A stretch of 64,000 bases of DNA, taken from the NCBI GenBank assembly GCA_035765515.1, contig DASTXN010000068.1, positions 1 through 64,000 of the forward strand, read 5' to 3'. The position numbers were made by a program, and so were the translations under genes. This document shows, in pieces, positions 44,544 through 53,518 of the stretch. The notes below the pieces were generated by a model, which was not told where the DNA came from, made no database searches, and saw nothing but the letters and a program-made list of their open reading frames with translations. Source of the stretch: DASRSS01 sp035765515 (lineage in GTDB: Bacteria; Actinomycetota; Actinomycetes; Mycobacteriales; Jatrophihabitantaceae). Each line of letters begins with the position of its first letter. The stretch's first letter is position 1.

Positions 44544-46340
44544 TTGCATCGAGTAACCACCCGGCTCCGATATCTGCGGTACGACGCCGGCGTCCGGCGT
44601 TGGCTGCTGTACGGCGGTGCAGGACTCCTGCTCCTCGGGCTGATCTGGGTCGTGATTACCGGGCTCCTCGCCCGCAAACAGGTCAGCACCATGCAGCAGA
44701 CGCTGCAGCGCGTGCAGGCCTACTTCGCGCAGGGCGATCTTGCGCAGGCGCGGGCGGCGGCCGCCGAGCTTCCTGAGCAGGCCGCACGAGCCCACCGCCT
44801 GACGTCCGGCCCGGCCTGGTGGGCGGCTGCGCACATCCCCTACTTCGGGGACCCGATCGAGACCGTCCGCGGCGCCACCAGCGCGGGCACTCAACTCGGC
44901 AGGCACGGCATACCCGACCTGCTGGACGTGGCGAGCAGGCTCGACCCGGCCAAGCTACGGGTGAAGGGCAACACGCTGGACCTGAATGCGCTGCGCGCCG
45001 CCGCACCCGAACTGCAGCAGGCCACGGCGGCGCTGACCGATGCCCAGCACCAGGTCGACTCACTGCCGCGAAGCACCTGGCTCGGCGCGGTGGACAGCCG
45101 TCGCGCGTCGTTGGCGAACGAACTTCGCACGCTCACCGGGTACGTCACCGCCGCCGACCGGGCCGCGCGGATCCTGCCGACCATGCTCGGCGCGAGCACG
45201 CCGCAGCGCTACTTCATCGGCATGCAGAACGAGGCCGAGATGCGCGGCACCGGTGGCCTGCCCGGCGCGTTCGCCATCGCCGTCGCGTCGCACGGGACGG
45301 TGCGGTTCACGCACTTCTCCAGTGACGTCGAACTCGAACCGGTCGCGACGCGCCATCGGATACAGACCGGACTCGACTTCGGGCGGGGATATCGCGCCGC
45401 GTACGGCCAGTCGCTGCCGACCGCCTCGTTCCTGAACTCGAACGTCAGCCCGAACTTTCCGTATGCGGCACGGATCTGGGCAAAGATGTGGGAAGCGGCG
45501 AGCGGGGAGCACGTCGATGGCGTGTTGGCCGTCGATCCGACCGTGCTCGGTGATGTCCTGGCAGCTGTCGGACCGGTGACCGTGCCCGGAGGCATCACCG
45601 TCAACGCAGCCAACGTCGTCTCGCTCGTGCAGCGCGACGAGTACACGCTGTTCAACGACAACGTGGCACGCAAGGCGTTCCTGGTGGCGATACTCAAGGC
45701 AAGCTCGCACGCATTGATCAGTGGACGGGGCAGCGCGGGCACTCTGGCTCGCGCGATGGTCAGCGCCTCCGAGCAGCAGCGGCTGCAGGTGTGGAGCAGC
45801 GACGCCGCGGTCGAGAAGGAGCTCGCGGTCACGTCCTACGGCGCCGTGCTCGGTTCCGGCGACGAACCGCTCGCCGCGCCCGTGCTCAACAACATGTCCG
45901 GCGGCAAGCTCGACTACTACCTGACCCGCGCGCTCACCTACCACCGCAGCGGCTGCGGTGCGAGCCGCGACGTGCTGGTCACGCTCACGCTCACGAACAG
46001 CGCGCCGGCGTACCGCCTGCCGCTTTACGTCACCACCCGGCTGGACGCGAATCAGCCGGCGAACTCGCGTCCGGGCGACTACAGCACGCTGCTGGACTAC
46101 TACGCCACGCGCGGTGCCCAACTGCTGAGCGTGCGGCTGAACGGCAAGCCCACCACCGCGGCCGCGTACACGCTCGACGGACGGCCGATGTATCGCCTGC
46201 AGGTCCAGTTGCCGCGCGGCGCCACGCAGACGATCGAACTGCACCTGCAGGAGCCGCCGGGATCGGGCTCGCCGGTCATCTGGCGCCAGCCCGGCGTGAC
46301 GCCGATGAGCGTCACCGCATATTCGCAGCCCTGCGGCTGA
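44544..46340 (+). CDS. DUF4012-domain membrane protein
   Basis: 598 residues, with one N-terminal membrane helix (about 20-42), a helical stalk (45-190) and the DUF4012 core (about 205-590): RYFIGMQNEAEMRGTGGLPGAFAIA, NVSPNFPYAARIWAKMW, DGVLAVDPTVLGDVLAAVGPVTVPGG and FNDNVARKAFLVAIL. The function of DUF4012 is not established, but such genes often sit by actinobacterial glycan loci. It has to start at TTG 44544, since no ATG or GTG lies between it and the in-frame stop of the previous gene; the next GTG (44652) would remove the membrane anchor. No ribosome binding site is evident. Confidence 0.8.
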   Translation: MHRVTTRLRYLRYDAGVRRWLLYGGAGLLLLGLIWVVITGLLARKQVSTMQQTLQRVQAYFAQGDLAQARAAAAELPEQAARAHRLTSGPAWWAAAHIPYFGDPIETVRGATSAGTQLGRHGIPDLLDVASRLDPAKLRVKGNTLDLNALRAAAPELQQATAALTDAQHQVDSLPRSTWLGAVDSRRASLANELRTLTGYVTAADRAARILPTMLGASTPQRYFIGMQNEAEMRGTGGLPGAFAIAVASHGTVRFTHFSSDVELEPVATRHRIQTGLDFGRGYRAAYGQSLPTASFLNSNVSPNFPYAARIWAKMWEAASGEHVDGVLAVDPTVLGDVLAAVGPVTVPGGITVNAANVVSLVQRDEYTLFNDNVARKAFLVAILKASSHALISGRGSAGTLARAMVSASEQQRLQVWSSDAAVEKELAVTSYGAVLGSGDEPLAAPVLNNMSGGKLDYYLTRALTYHRSGCGASRDVLVTLTLTNSAPAYRLPLYVTTRLDANQPANSRPGDYSTLLDYYATRGAQLLSVRLNGKPTTAAAYTLDGRPMYRLQVQLPRGATQTIELHLQEPPGSGSPVIWRQPGVTPMSVTAYSQPCG

Positions 46341-46351
46341 CCCCGATCGAA

Positions 46352-46373
46352 GCGGCCGCTGATTCGCGGCCGC
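46352..46373 (+). terminator. Strong hairpin at the end of the glycan locus
   Basis: GCGGCCGC TGATTC GCGGCCGC gives an 8-base all-GC stem with a 6-base loop, 12 bases after the DUF4012 stop. There is no T-run, but its position between two functional blocks fits a terminator. Confidence 0.5.
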
Positions 46374-46459
46374 AATCTCGCCGGGGGCGATGAATTCGCT
46401 GGCCCGGTCGGGTCTGTACCTGGGCACGCCCGAACCGCACCGCCCAGGAAGGCCCGAAC

Positions 46460-47905
46460 ATGTCCACCGCCGCACGCGCCCGGGAGCGCTGGGTCCTCGC
46501 GCTCGCCTCCGTCGCCTCGCTGATGGTCGCGCTCGACCAGCTCGTCGTCGCCACCGCGTTGAGCACGATCCAGCGCGATCTGCACGCCGGCATGGCGACG
46601 CTCGAGTGGACGGTGAACGCGTACACGCTCAGCCTCGCGGTCCTGCTCATCACCGGCTCCGGTCTCGGCGAGCGCTTCGGTCGCAGGCGCATGTTCGTGC
46701 TGGGGCTCGCGATCTTCGTCCTTGCCTCGGCAGCGTGCGCGCTCGCGCCGAACACGGCCGTCCTGATCACGGCCCGCGCTGTGCAGGGCGCCGGCTCGGC
46801 GCTCGTCATGCCGCTGGCGTTCTCGCTGCTCAGCACCGCGTACCCGCCGGAGCGCCGCGGCGCCGCGCTCGGGATCTTCACCGCGCTCACCGGGCTAGCC
46901 GTGGTCGGTGGCCCGCTCGTCGGCGGCGCGATCACGCAGAGCATCGCCTGGCAGTGGATCTTCTGGGTGAACGTGCCCATCGGTGCGCTGGCAATCCCGC
47001 TCACGCTCGCGCGGGTGCCCGAGAGCCGCGGACCGCGAGTACGCGCGGACGTGGCCGGTCTGTTGCTGTCCGGGCTGGGAGCACTGGGAATCGTCTGGGC
47101 GCTGGTGCGCAGCGACGCCGCCGGCTGGGGCAGCCCGGAGGTAGTCGCCACACTCCTCGGCGGTGTGGTCCTCCTTGCGGCGTTCGTGAGGTGGGAGCTG
47201 CGGGTGGCCCGTCCGATGCTGCCGATGCGCCTGTTCGCCAACCGGGCGTTCGCGATCGGTAACGCGGCTGCGCTGCTGATGACCGCTGCGATCATCGGCA
47301 CCGTGTTCTTCCTCGCGCAGTACCTGCAGCTCTCGCTCGGCTACAGCCCGCTGCAGGCTGGGCTGCGCTTCCTGCCGTGGACGACCACACTGTTCGTCGT
47401 GGCTCCCGTCGCCGGCCGGCTCAGCGACCGGACCGGTGCGCGTGCGCTCGTCGCGGCCGGCCTGCTGCTGCAGGGCGCCGGCCTCGGCTGGGTGGCGCTG
47501 AACATCCACGACGGGCGGGCGTATCCCGCGTCGATCCTCGCTCTCGTGATCGCCGGCTGCGGCGCCTCGATGGCGATGCCCGCCGTCCAGAACGTGGTGC
47601 TCAGTTCGGCGCCGTCGGCCCAGCTCGGCGCGCTGTCGGGCAGCTACAACATGCTGCGCCAGTTCGGCGGGGTGTTCGGAGTGGCCGTGCTCAGCGCGGT
47701 GTTCGCGGCAACGGGCGGGTTCGCCTCACCGCACGACTTCGCCGACGGTGCGGCTCCCGCGCTCGGGCTTGCGAGCGGCCTGGCCGCGCTCGGCGGGCTG
47801 CTCGCGCTCGGCCTGCCCACCGCTCGCTCAGCAGCCGCCGGCGCCGACAAGCGCAGGGCCACCGAGGTGCTCGCGCCGGAGGCGGCGGCCGTCCATGCCG
47901 GATGA
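46460..47905 (+). CDS. MFS exporter, DHA2 (14-TMS) type
   Basis: 481 residues with 14 predicted membrane segments. Motif A-like GSGLGERFGRRRMFVLGL (about 67-84), LDQLVVATALSTIQRDLHA in TM1 and the drug-antiporter motif C GLAVVGGPLVGGAI (about 150-163) place it in the EmrB/QacA drug:proton antiporters. AGGAAGG precedes ATG 46460. Its 3' end overlaps an ECF sigma factor gene by 11 bases, so the two are probably co-expressed. The substrate cannot be inferred. Confidence 0.88.
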   Translation: MSTAARARERWVLALASVASLMVALDQLVVATALSTIQRDLHAGMATLEWTVNAYTLSLAVLLITGSGLGERFGRRRMFVLGLAIFVLASAACALAPNTAVLITARAVQGAGSALVMPLAFSLLSTAYPPERRGAALGIFTALTGLAVVGGPLVGGAITQSIAWQWIFWVNVPIGALAIPLTLARVPESRGPRVRADVAGLLLSGLGALGIVWALVRSDAAGWGSPEVVATLLGGVVLLAAFVRWELRVARPMLPMRLFANRAFAIGNAAALLMTAAIIGTVFFLAQYLQLSLGYSPLQAGLRFLPWTTTLFVVAPVAGRLSDRTGARALVAAGLLLQGAGLGWVALNIHDGRAYPASILALVIAGCGASMAMPAVQNVVLSSAPSAQLGALSGSYNMLRQFGGVFGVAVLSAVFAATGGFASPHDFADGAAPALGLASGLAALGGLLALGLPTARSAAAGADKRRATEVLAPEAAAVHAG

Positions 47906-48866
47906 CGCTGACTTCGCCGCGCTCGCCGATCCGTACCGGCGCGAGCTGTTGGTGCACTGCTACCGCATGCTTGGCTCGTTCCACGACGCCGAGGACGCGG
48001 TGCAGGAGGTCTACCTGCGGGCCTGGCGCGGCCTGGACGGGTTCGAGGGCCGTTCATCCGTCCGCACCTGGCTGTACCGCATCGCGACCCGCGTGTGCCT
48101 CACCGCGTTGGAAAAGCGCGAGCGGCGGGTGCTGCCGTCGGGTTTGGGCGGTCCGACGGAGGACGTCAACACGATCCCGCTCGAGCGGCGGCCGGAGGTG
48201 CCGTGGTTGGAGCCGTTCCCGGACCGTGCCGTGTTCGACGATCCCGCCGACCCTGCCGTCGCCGTAGCGCACCGCGAGTCGGTCCGCCTCGCGTTCGTGG
48301 CCGCGCTGCAGACCTTGCCCGCCCGGCAGCGGGCCGCGCTGCTGCTGTGCGACGTCGTGCGGCTGAGCGCGCGGGATGCCGCGACGGCGCTGGAGATGAC
48401 CACGGCCGCGGTGAACAGCGCGCTGCAACGGGCGCGCGCTCAACTGTCCGCCGAGCGTCCGGTCGAAGGGGAGGTCGCCATGACCGCGGAGGAGTCGCGC
48501 ACGCTGGCCGCGTACATCAGCGCCTTCGAGGGTGGCGACGTGGCCGCGCTCGCCGGCCTGTTGCGTCAGGACGTGGCGCTGGAGATGCCGCCGGTCCCGG
48601 GTTGGTTCGCCGGGCGGCCGGCCGTGCTGGAGTTCATCGGCGGACGGGTCATGGCGCCGACGAATCGCTGGCGGCTGCTACCGGTCCGCGCGAATGGTTG
48701 CCCTGCCGCGATCAGCTACCGCCGTGGCGACGACGGGCGGGATCACCTGCACGGCGTGCAGGTGCTCGAGATGATCGACGGCCGGATCGCGCACCTGTAC
48801 GTGTTCCTCGACGCCCTGCACGACGAACGCCTGCTGCGCGGGTTCGACGTCCCGACCGTGCTGTGA
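47895..48866 (+). CDS. ECF sigma factor with SnoaL-like C-terminal domain
   Basis: 323 residues. Sigma region 2 is RRELLVHCYRMLGSFHDAEDAVQEVYLRAWRGLDGFEGRSSVRTWLYRIATRVCL-like at 15-72, region 4 is LPARQRAALLLCDVVRLSARDAATALEMTTAAVNSALQRARA (about 140-180), and the last 130 residues form an NTF2/SnoaL-like domain (TLAAYISAFEGGDVAALAGLLRQDV). This is the SigG/TIGR02960-type layout, in which the tail may take the place of an anti-sigma factor. No anti-sigma gene is next to it. The start ATG 47895 lies inside the exporter gene, behind GGAGG. Confidence 0.9.
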   Translation: MPDDADFAALADPYRRELLVHCYRMLGSFHDAEDAVQEVYLRAWRGLDGFEGRSSVRTWLYRIATRVCLTALEKRERRVLPSGLGGPTEDVNTIPLERRPEVPWLEPFPDRAVFDDPADPAVAVAHRESVRLAFVAALQTLPARQRAALLLCDVVRLSARDAATALEMTTAAVNSALQRARAQLSAERPVEGEVAMTAEESRTLAAYISAFEGGDVAALAGLLRQDVALEMPPVPGWFAGRPAVLEFIGGRVMAPTNRWRLLPVRANGCPAAISYRRGDDGRDHLHGVQVLEMIDGRIAHLYVFLDALHDERLLRGFDVPTVL

Positions 48867-48918
48867 ACGTCGCCCGGTAATCCGGCCGCTGTCGGCCCTC
48901 GGTGGCAGGCTCCGCACC

Positions 48919-49284
48919 ATGAACATCAGGCAGCAGCTCGTCGTGTTCGACGCGCCGGACCTGGCCGCCGAGAGCAGCTTCTGGGCCGCACTGACCGGTG
49001 GCACGGTCGAGCCGGACGGCGATGACTGGCACACCGTGCGCGTGGACGGTGAGCCGCGGCTGGCGGTGCAGCTTGCGCCCGATCACGTCCGACCCGGGTG
49101 GCCGGCCGGCACGCCGCAGCAGCTGCACCTGGACCTCTATGTCGACGACATCCGCGCGGCGCACGAGGAGGCGGTGTCGCTCGGGGCCGAGCTGCTGCGG
49201 GCGGCCGACGACCTCGACGCGAAGTCGGGCTTCCAGGTGTACGCCGACCCGGCCGGCCACCCGTTCTGCCTCTGCTGGGGCTGA
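48919..49284 (+). CDS. VOC-family (glyoxalase/bleomycin-resistance fold) protein
   Basis: 121 residues forming two beta-alpha-beta-beta-beta units. VVFDAPDLAAESSFWAALTGGTV is the first unit and HLDLYVDDIRAAHEEAVSLGAELL with VYADPAGHPFCLCW the second, as in the glyoxalase-like VOC proteins common in actinobacteria. His in QQLHLDLYV and the N-terminal region may be metal ligands; the reaction is not known. The start ATG 48919 is 53 bases after the sigma-factor stop. Confidence 0.85.
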   Translation: MNIRQQLVVFDAPDLAAESSFWAALTGGTVEPDGDDWHTVRVDGEPRLAVQLAPDHVRPGWPAGTPQQLHLDLYVDDIRAAHEEAVSLGAELLRAADDLDAKSGFQVYADPAGHPFCLCWG

Positions 49285-49361
49285 CTCCCGGCGCGACCTT
49301 GTGCGCAATCAGCGGTACGGGACCGCCGGCACAACGAGATCGCCGAGATTGAGCTGTTTGG

Positions 49362-49435
<74 letters not shown>

Positions 49436-49538
49436 GTGCGTGCAACCGGCTCAGCATACCGGGTGGCTCCGGGTGCTTTGCCCGCCGGCCTCAGCCGCAT
49501 CGCGGCCAGGCCGGGGCAGCCCCTAGCGGGGGGTTGGG

Positions 49539-50441
49539 TCAGCCGCTTCGCGGGAGCAGGGTCAGCAGTGACGCCTCCGGACGGCAGGCGATGCGCACCG
49601 GCAGATACGGGTTCCCGCCCAGGCCGGCGCAGATGTGGAAGTACATATGCTCGTCCCACCGGTGCAGCCAGCGGGCCCGGGTGCGCTCGATCCCGCAGTT
49701 GGTGACGATCGCCGGCCCGAACGGGATGCGCACCTGGCCGCCGTGGGTGTGCCCGGCCAGCACCAGGTCGTAGCCGTCCCGTGCGAACGCAGCCAGCAGG
49801 TACGGCTCCGGCGAATGGGTGACGCCGATGCGGACCACGGCGGACGCGTCGGCGGGGCCGGCGATCTTCGCGTACCGCACCCGGTACAGATGCGGATCGT
49901 CGGTACCCGCAAGCGCGATCGGCACGCCGTTCACGGACATCGTCCGCCGCACGTGGGTGAGATCCAGCCAGCCCGCGTCCGCCATCGCGCTCGCGAGATC
50001 CGGCCAGGGCAGCGCAGGTCCGTACACCCGCCGCTGCTGCGGGAAGAAGTAGCGCGCCGGGTTCTTGCGCTTGGGGCCGTAGTAGTCGTTGTTGCCGGGG
50101 ACGAAGCAGCCCGGGAACGCAAACAGCGGAGCCAGCGCGTCCAGCACCGCGGGCACCGCGTCGGCCGAGGACATCATGTCGCCGGTGCTGACCACGAGGT
50201 CGGGTTCGAGCCCGGCCAGGTCTCGGATCCAGGCCAGCTTGTCGCGCTGCGCCGGCACGATGTGCAGGTCGGACACGTGCAGCAGCCGGATCGGACGCGA
50301 TCCCGGCGCGAGTACCGGGACCTCGAAGCGTCGCAGCGTGTATGCGTGCGCCTCGTACTGCGTCCCGTACAGGTACGCGGCGGCGCCGCCGGCCGCTCCC
50401 AACGCCGCGGCCCGTGCACCGGCGCGCAGCAGTCGGGACAT
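49539..50441 (-). CDS. Metallophosphoesterase, membrane-anchored
   Basis: 300 residues. The N-terminus has a short hydrophobic segment (10-25). The dinuclear metal motifs are complete: VSDLH (Asp58/His60), VVSTGDMM, VPGNNDYYGP, a His in VTHSPEPY and LAGHTHGGQV. It belongs to the YaeI/YkuE-like phosphodiesterase group next to ponA2-type genes in actinobacteria. The start is ATG 50441, since a TACTGT -10 lies seven bases upstream; GTGs at 50447 and 50450 are less likely. It diverges from yqeY with overlapping promoters. Confidence 0.9.
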   Translation of the reverse strand: MSRLLRAGARAAALGAAGGAAAYLYGTQYEAHAYTLRRFEVPVLAPGSRPIRLLHVSDLHIVPAQRDKLAWIRDLAGLEPDLVVSTGDMMSSADAVPAVLDALAPLFAFPGCFVPGNNDYYGPKRKNPARYFFPQQRRVYGPALPWPDLASAMADAGWLDLTHVRRTMSVNGVPIALAGTDDPHLYRVRYAKIAGPADASAVVRIGVTHSPEPYLLAAFARDGYDLVLAGHTHGGQVRIPFGPAIVTNCGIERTRARWLHRWDEHMYFHICAGLGGNPYLPVRIACRPEASLLTLLPRSG

Positions 50442-50448
50442 GGGCACC

Positions 50449-50458
50449 ACAGTACGGT
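50449..50458. promoter_or_regulatory. Overlapping divergent -10 elements
   Basis: TACTGT on the minus strand (50454-50449) is seven bases before the phosphoesterase ATG. TACGGT on the plus strand (50453-50458) is six bases before the YqeY ATG. The hexamers share two bases, so the two leaderless promoters can hardly be used at the same time. Only 23 bases separate the two start codons. Confidence 0.6.
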
Positions 50459-50464
50459 GAACGC

Positions 50465-50917
50465 ATGCCCGAGTTGAAAGCGCGTTTACAGGCAGATCTC
50501 AACACCGCGATGAAGGCGCGCGACGAGCTGACCACCGCCACGCTGCGGATGGCGCTGACCGCGGTCACGACCGAGGAGGTCGCCGGCAAGCAGGCGCGCG
50601 AGCTGTCCGACGACGAGGTGCTCAAGGTGCTGGCGCGCGAGGGCAAGAAGCGGCGCGAGGCCGCCGAGGCCTACGACGCCGCGAAACGGTCCGAGCTCGC
50701 TGCGCGGGAACGGGCCGAGGGCGAGGTCCTGGACCGCTACCTGCCGGCGCAGCTGGACGATGCCGAACTGGCCGAGCTGGTCCGCGGCGCGATCGCCGAG
50801 TCCGGTGCGAGCGGTCCGCAGCAGCTCGGCGCGGTGATGAAGATCGTGCAGCCGAAGGTCGCGGGTCGCGCCGACGGCCGCCGGGTCAGCGACGAGGTGC
50901 GCCGCCAACTGGGCTGA
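50465..50917 (+). CDS. GatB/YqeY domain-containing protein
   Basis: 150-residue all-helical protein of the YqeY family, related to the tail domain of GatB. Landmarks: ELKARLQADLNTAMKARDELTTATLRM at the start, KKRREAAEAYDAAKRSELAARERAE in the middle, and the tail domain LGAVMKIVQPKVAGRADGRRVSDEVRRQL. The role is not settled; tRNA-related functions are suggested by homology. It is leaderless at ATG 50465. It converges on the penicillin-binding protein gene with a 23-base gap. Confidence 0.92.
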   Translation: MPELKARLQADLNTAMKARDELTTATLRMALTAVTTEEVAGKQARELSDDEVLKVLAREGKKRREAAEAYDAAKRSELAARERAEGEVLDRYLPAQLDDAELAELVRGAIAESGASGPQQLGAVMKIVQPKVAGRADGRRVSDEVRRQLG

Positions 50918-50940
50918 GCGACAGCCGGGTCCGCCGCTGG

Positions 50941-53475
50941 TCAGTGGCCGGGACCGCCCGGTCCGTGGTGCGCCCCACCGTGGCCCGGGCCGCCGCTGCC
51001 CGCACCGCCGCCACCTGCGCCGGCCGTGCCGGTACTGGTTCCGCCGCTGGTCGAGCCGCCCCCTGGGCCGCCACCGTTCTGATTGCCGTGTCCCTGGTTG
51101 TGCGCCGGAGGCGGCGGCGTGTACGTCGCCACCAGCTGCGGCTGACCACTGGACGGGCACACCGTGATCGTGGCGCCCTTCGTCGCGATCTGCGGCGCGT
51201 AGTAGGCGACCTGGCCGTACGTGACGCTGCTGGCGCAGGACACGTTGTCGGCCTTGTCCAGCTGCTGCATCTTGAACCCGGCCGCGGACAGCATGCTCGC
51301 GGCCTCGCTGAGCGTGTGCCCGGTCAGGTCGGGCACTTCGGTGCCGGGAACCGAGTCGGGGCTGGGCCACGTCCACTGCTTGTTCTGCAGCAGCGGCTGC
51401 AGCGCGTCCAGCCAGACCTGCGAGGCGTAGTCGCCGTACGCGGTGCCGGGGGTGGTCTCGCCGGGCAGGCCGCGGGACGGGTCGAACGGGCTGTCCAGGT
51501 TGACGATCGCGTTCGCGGCGACGAGCTGCGGCGTCATGCCGACGAACCAGATCGACGAGTTCTTCGACTCGTCCGCGGCCACCGCGGTACCGGTCTTGCC
51601 CGCGACGATGCTCGGGTTGGTCGAGTACCAGGACTGGAACGGCTGCGCCGACGTGCCCGGGTACTTCGTGTCGCCGGTCAGGATCTGCACGGCCTGTCGC
51701 GCGACCTGCGGGCTGACCACCTGCACCGGCTGCGCGCGGTGCGTCTCGATAGCCGTGTACTCGGCGTTCGCCGGATCGGACGCGACCTCCTGGCCGGCCT
51801 TGATCACCGGCTTCTTGATCGCGACGACCGGTGCCGGCGCATTGAACTCACCGTCGTTGGCGACCGCCGCGTACGCACCGGCAATCTCCAGCGGGCTGGT
51901 GGAGACGTCACCGAGCACGAGCTGCTGGGCGCGCTGGTTCTCCACGATCGTCTGTGCCACCGTCTGCTTCGCGGTGTCGCCGGGCTCCTCGAGGCCCTTC
52001 ATCCCGAGCTGCTCGGCCATGTCCACGATCGGCTGCAGTTGGCAGCTGAGCAGCTGGTCGGCGAGCCCCACGAAGAATGTGTTGGACGACTTCACGGTGG
52101 CGGACGTCAGCGTCTCGTTGGCGTTGTACGTCTCCTGCGCATCGCCGTTCGTGGCGTTCGTCGGGGTGTAACAGGTGCCGGCCTTGTACGGCGAGGTGTT
52201 CTGCAGCGGCCAGTCGGACGGCACGCCGGTCGAGAGCGCGGTGAGCAGCGGGAACAGCTTGTACGTCGAGGCGCCGAACGCCGTGTACGACGTGAAGATC
52301 GGCAGCGTGGTGTGGCTATGGTCCTTGCGCGAGGTCGGGTTGCCGTACTTCTTGCTGGTGGCCATGGCCAGCACGTCGCCGGTCTTCGGATCGATCACCG
52401 GCATGATCGCGGTCATCTGGCCGCCCGCCGGGATCGTCTTCGACAGGTTCTTCTGGATCTGGTTCTGGTCCTTGACGTCCAGCGTGGTGACGATCTGGTA
52501 ACCGCCGGTCGCCAGGTCGCTGATGTGGGCGGTGGACTCGAGCCAGTGCACGACGTAGTCGCAGAAGAACCCGACGTTGCGGATCGTCTTCGACGCGTGC
52601 GCACAGCCTTCCTTCACCTGCGGTGGCCTCGTGGTCGCGAGCGAGATCGGCTGCGCCTCGTACTTGCTCGCCTGAGCCTGCGTCAGGTTGCCCACGTCCA
52701 CGAGGTTCTGCAGCACCTGGTTGCGCCGGGCGCGGGCCGCGTCGGGGTAGACGAACGGGTCGTACGCCGACGGCGCGCGCAGGACGCCGACTAGAAGCGC
52801 GGCCTCGGGCAGGCTGAGGTCCTTGGCGTCCTTGCCGAAATAGGTCTCCGCCGCCGTCTGCAGCCCGAACGAGTTCTCGCCGAAGAACGCGATGTTCAGG
52901 TAGTTGTCCAGGATCTGGTTCTTGGACTCGCGCTTCTCGATCGAGATCGCGCACTGCGCGTCCTCCATCTTGCGCTGCAGGGTCTGCGCCACCGCGGCCC
53001 GCTGCTTGGCCAGGTTGTCGCCGGCCTGGTAGAGGCGGATCTGCTTGACGTACTGCATGGTCAGCGTCGAGCCGCCCTGGGTGTCGCCGTTGCTGGTGCT
53101 GACGGCCGAACGGATCAGCCCGCGCATGTCCACGCCGTGGTGCTTGTAGAAGCGGCGGTCCTCGGTGGCGACCAGCGCCTGCTGCAGGTAGGTGGGCACC
53201 TCGCTGAGCGGGATCGGCACGCGGTCCTGGCTGAAGATCGTCGCGATCACCGTCTTGCCGTCGCTCGCCAGCAGCGTCGTCTTCTGCGGCGGGGCGGACT
53301 CGGTGAGGTTGCAGGTCGTGTTCAGGAACTTGTTCGCCTCGTGTTCGGCCGCCAGCCCCAGCCCGCCGACGTAGGGGAGCAGGAAACCGGCGACGAGCAC
53401 GCCGGCGCCGACCAGCGCCGCGACCAGCTTGCCGATGACGGGCCACGGAACCTGGCCCTCAGGGGTACCTGCCAC
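50941..53475 (-). CDS. ponA2: Bifunctional penicillin-binding protein with PASTA domain
   Basis: 844-residue class A PBP that polymerises and cross-links peptidoglycan. One N-terminal membrane helix (17-39) precedes the GT51 domain with Glu105 (ATEDRRFYKHHGVD) and GGSTLTMQ (134-141). The transpeptidase has STYK (Ser403/Lys406), SSN (463-465) and KTG (627-629). One PASTA domain follows (VPDLTGHTLSEAASML, about 695-760), then a Gly/His-rich tail. GTG 53475 is leaderless. Orthologous position to mycobacterial ponA2. The whiB gene expected beside it in mycobacteria is absent; the ArsA-like pair follows directly. Confidence 0.95.
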   Translation of the reverse strand: MAGTPEGQVPWPVIGKLVAALVGAGVLVAGFLLPYVGGLGLAAEHEANKFLNTTCNLTESAPPQKTTLLASDGKTVIATIFSQDRVPIPLSEVPTYLQQALVATEDRRFYKHHGVDMRGLIRSAVSTSNGDTQGGSTLTMQYVKQIRLYQAGDNLAKQRAAVAQTLQRKMEDAQCAISIEKRESKNQILDNYLNIAFFGENSFGLQTAAETYFGKDAKDLSLPEAALLVGVLRAPSAYDPFVYPDAARARRNQVLQNLVDVGNLTQAQASKYEAQPISLATTRPPQVKEGCAHASKTIRNVGFFCDYVVHWLESTAHISDLATGGYQIVTTLDVKDQNQIQKNLSKTIPAGGQMTAIMPVIDPKTGDVLAMATSKKYGNPTSRKDHSHTTLPIFTSYTAFGASTYKLFPLLTALSTGVPSDWPLQNTSPYKAGTCYTPTNATNGDAQETYNANETLTSATVKSSNTFFVGLADQLLSCQLQPIVDMAEQLGMKGLEEPGDTAKQTVAQTIVENQRAQQLVLGDVSTSPLEIAGAYAAVANDGEFNAPAPVVAIKKPVIKAGQEVASDPANAEYTAIETHRAQPVQVVSPQVARQAVQILTGDTKYPGTSAQPFQSWYSTNPSIVAGKTGTAVAADESKNSSIWFVGMTPQLVAANAIVNLDSPFDPSRGLPGETTPGTAYGDYASQVWLDALQPLLQNKQWTWPSPDSVPGTEVPDLTGHTLSEAASMLSAAGFKMQQLDKADNVSCASSVTYGQVAYYAPQIATKGATITVCPSSGQPQLVATYTPPPPAHNQGHGNQNGGGPGGGSTSGGTSTGTAGAGGGGAGSGGPGHGGAHHGPGGPGH

Positions 53476-53481
53476 GCGGTC

Positions 53482-53487
53482 AGCCTA
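53482..53487 (-). promoter_or_regulatory. -10 element of ponA2 (leaderless)
   Basis: On the minus strand TAGGCT ends six bases before the GTG at 53475, with no ribosome binding site. This suggests that ponA2 is transcribed independently of the ArsA-like genes upstream. Confidence 0.5.
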
Positions 53488-53518
53488 CGGTGCAGTCCGA
53501 TTTGTCTGCGGTGACGGC

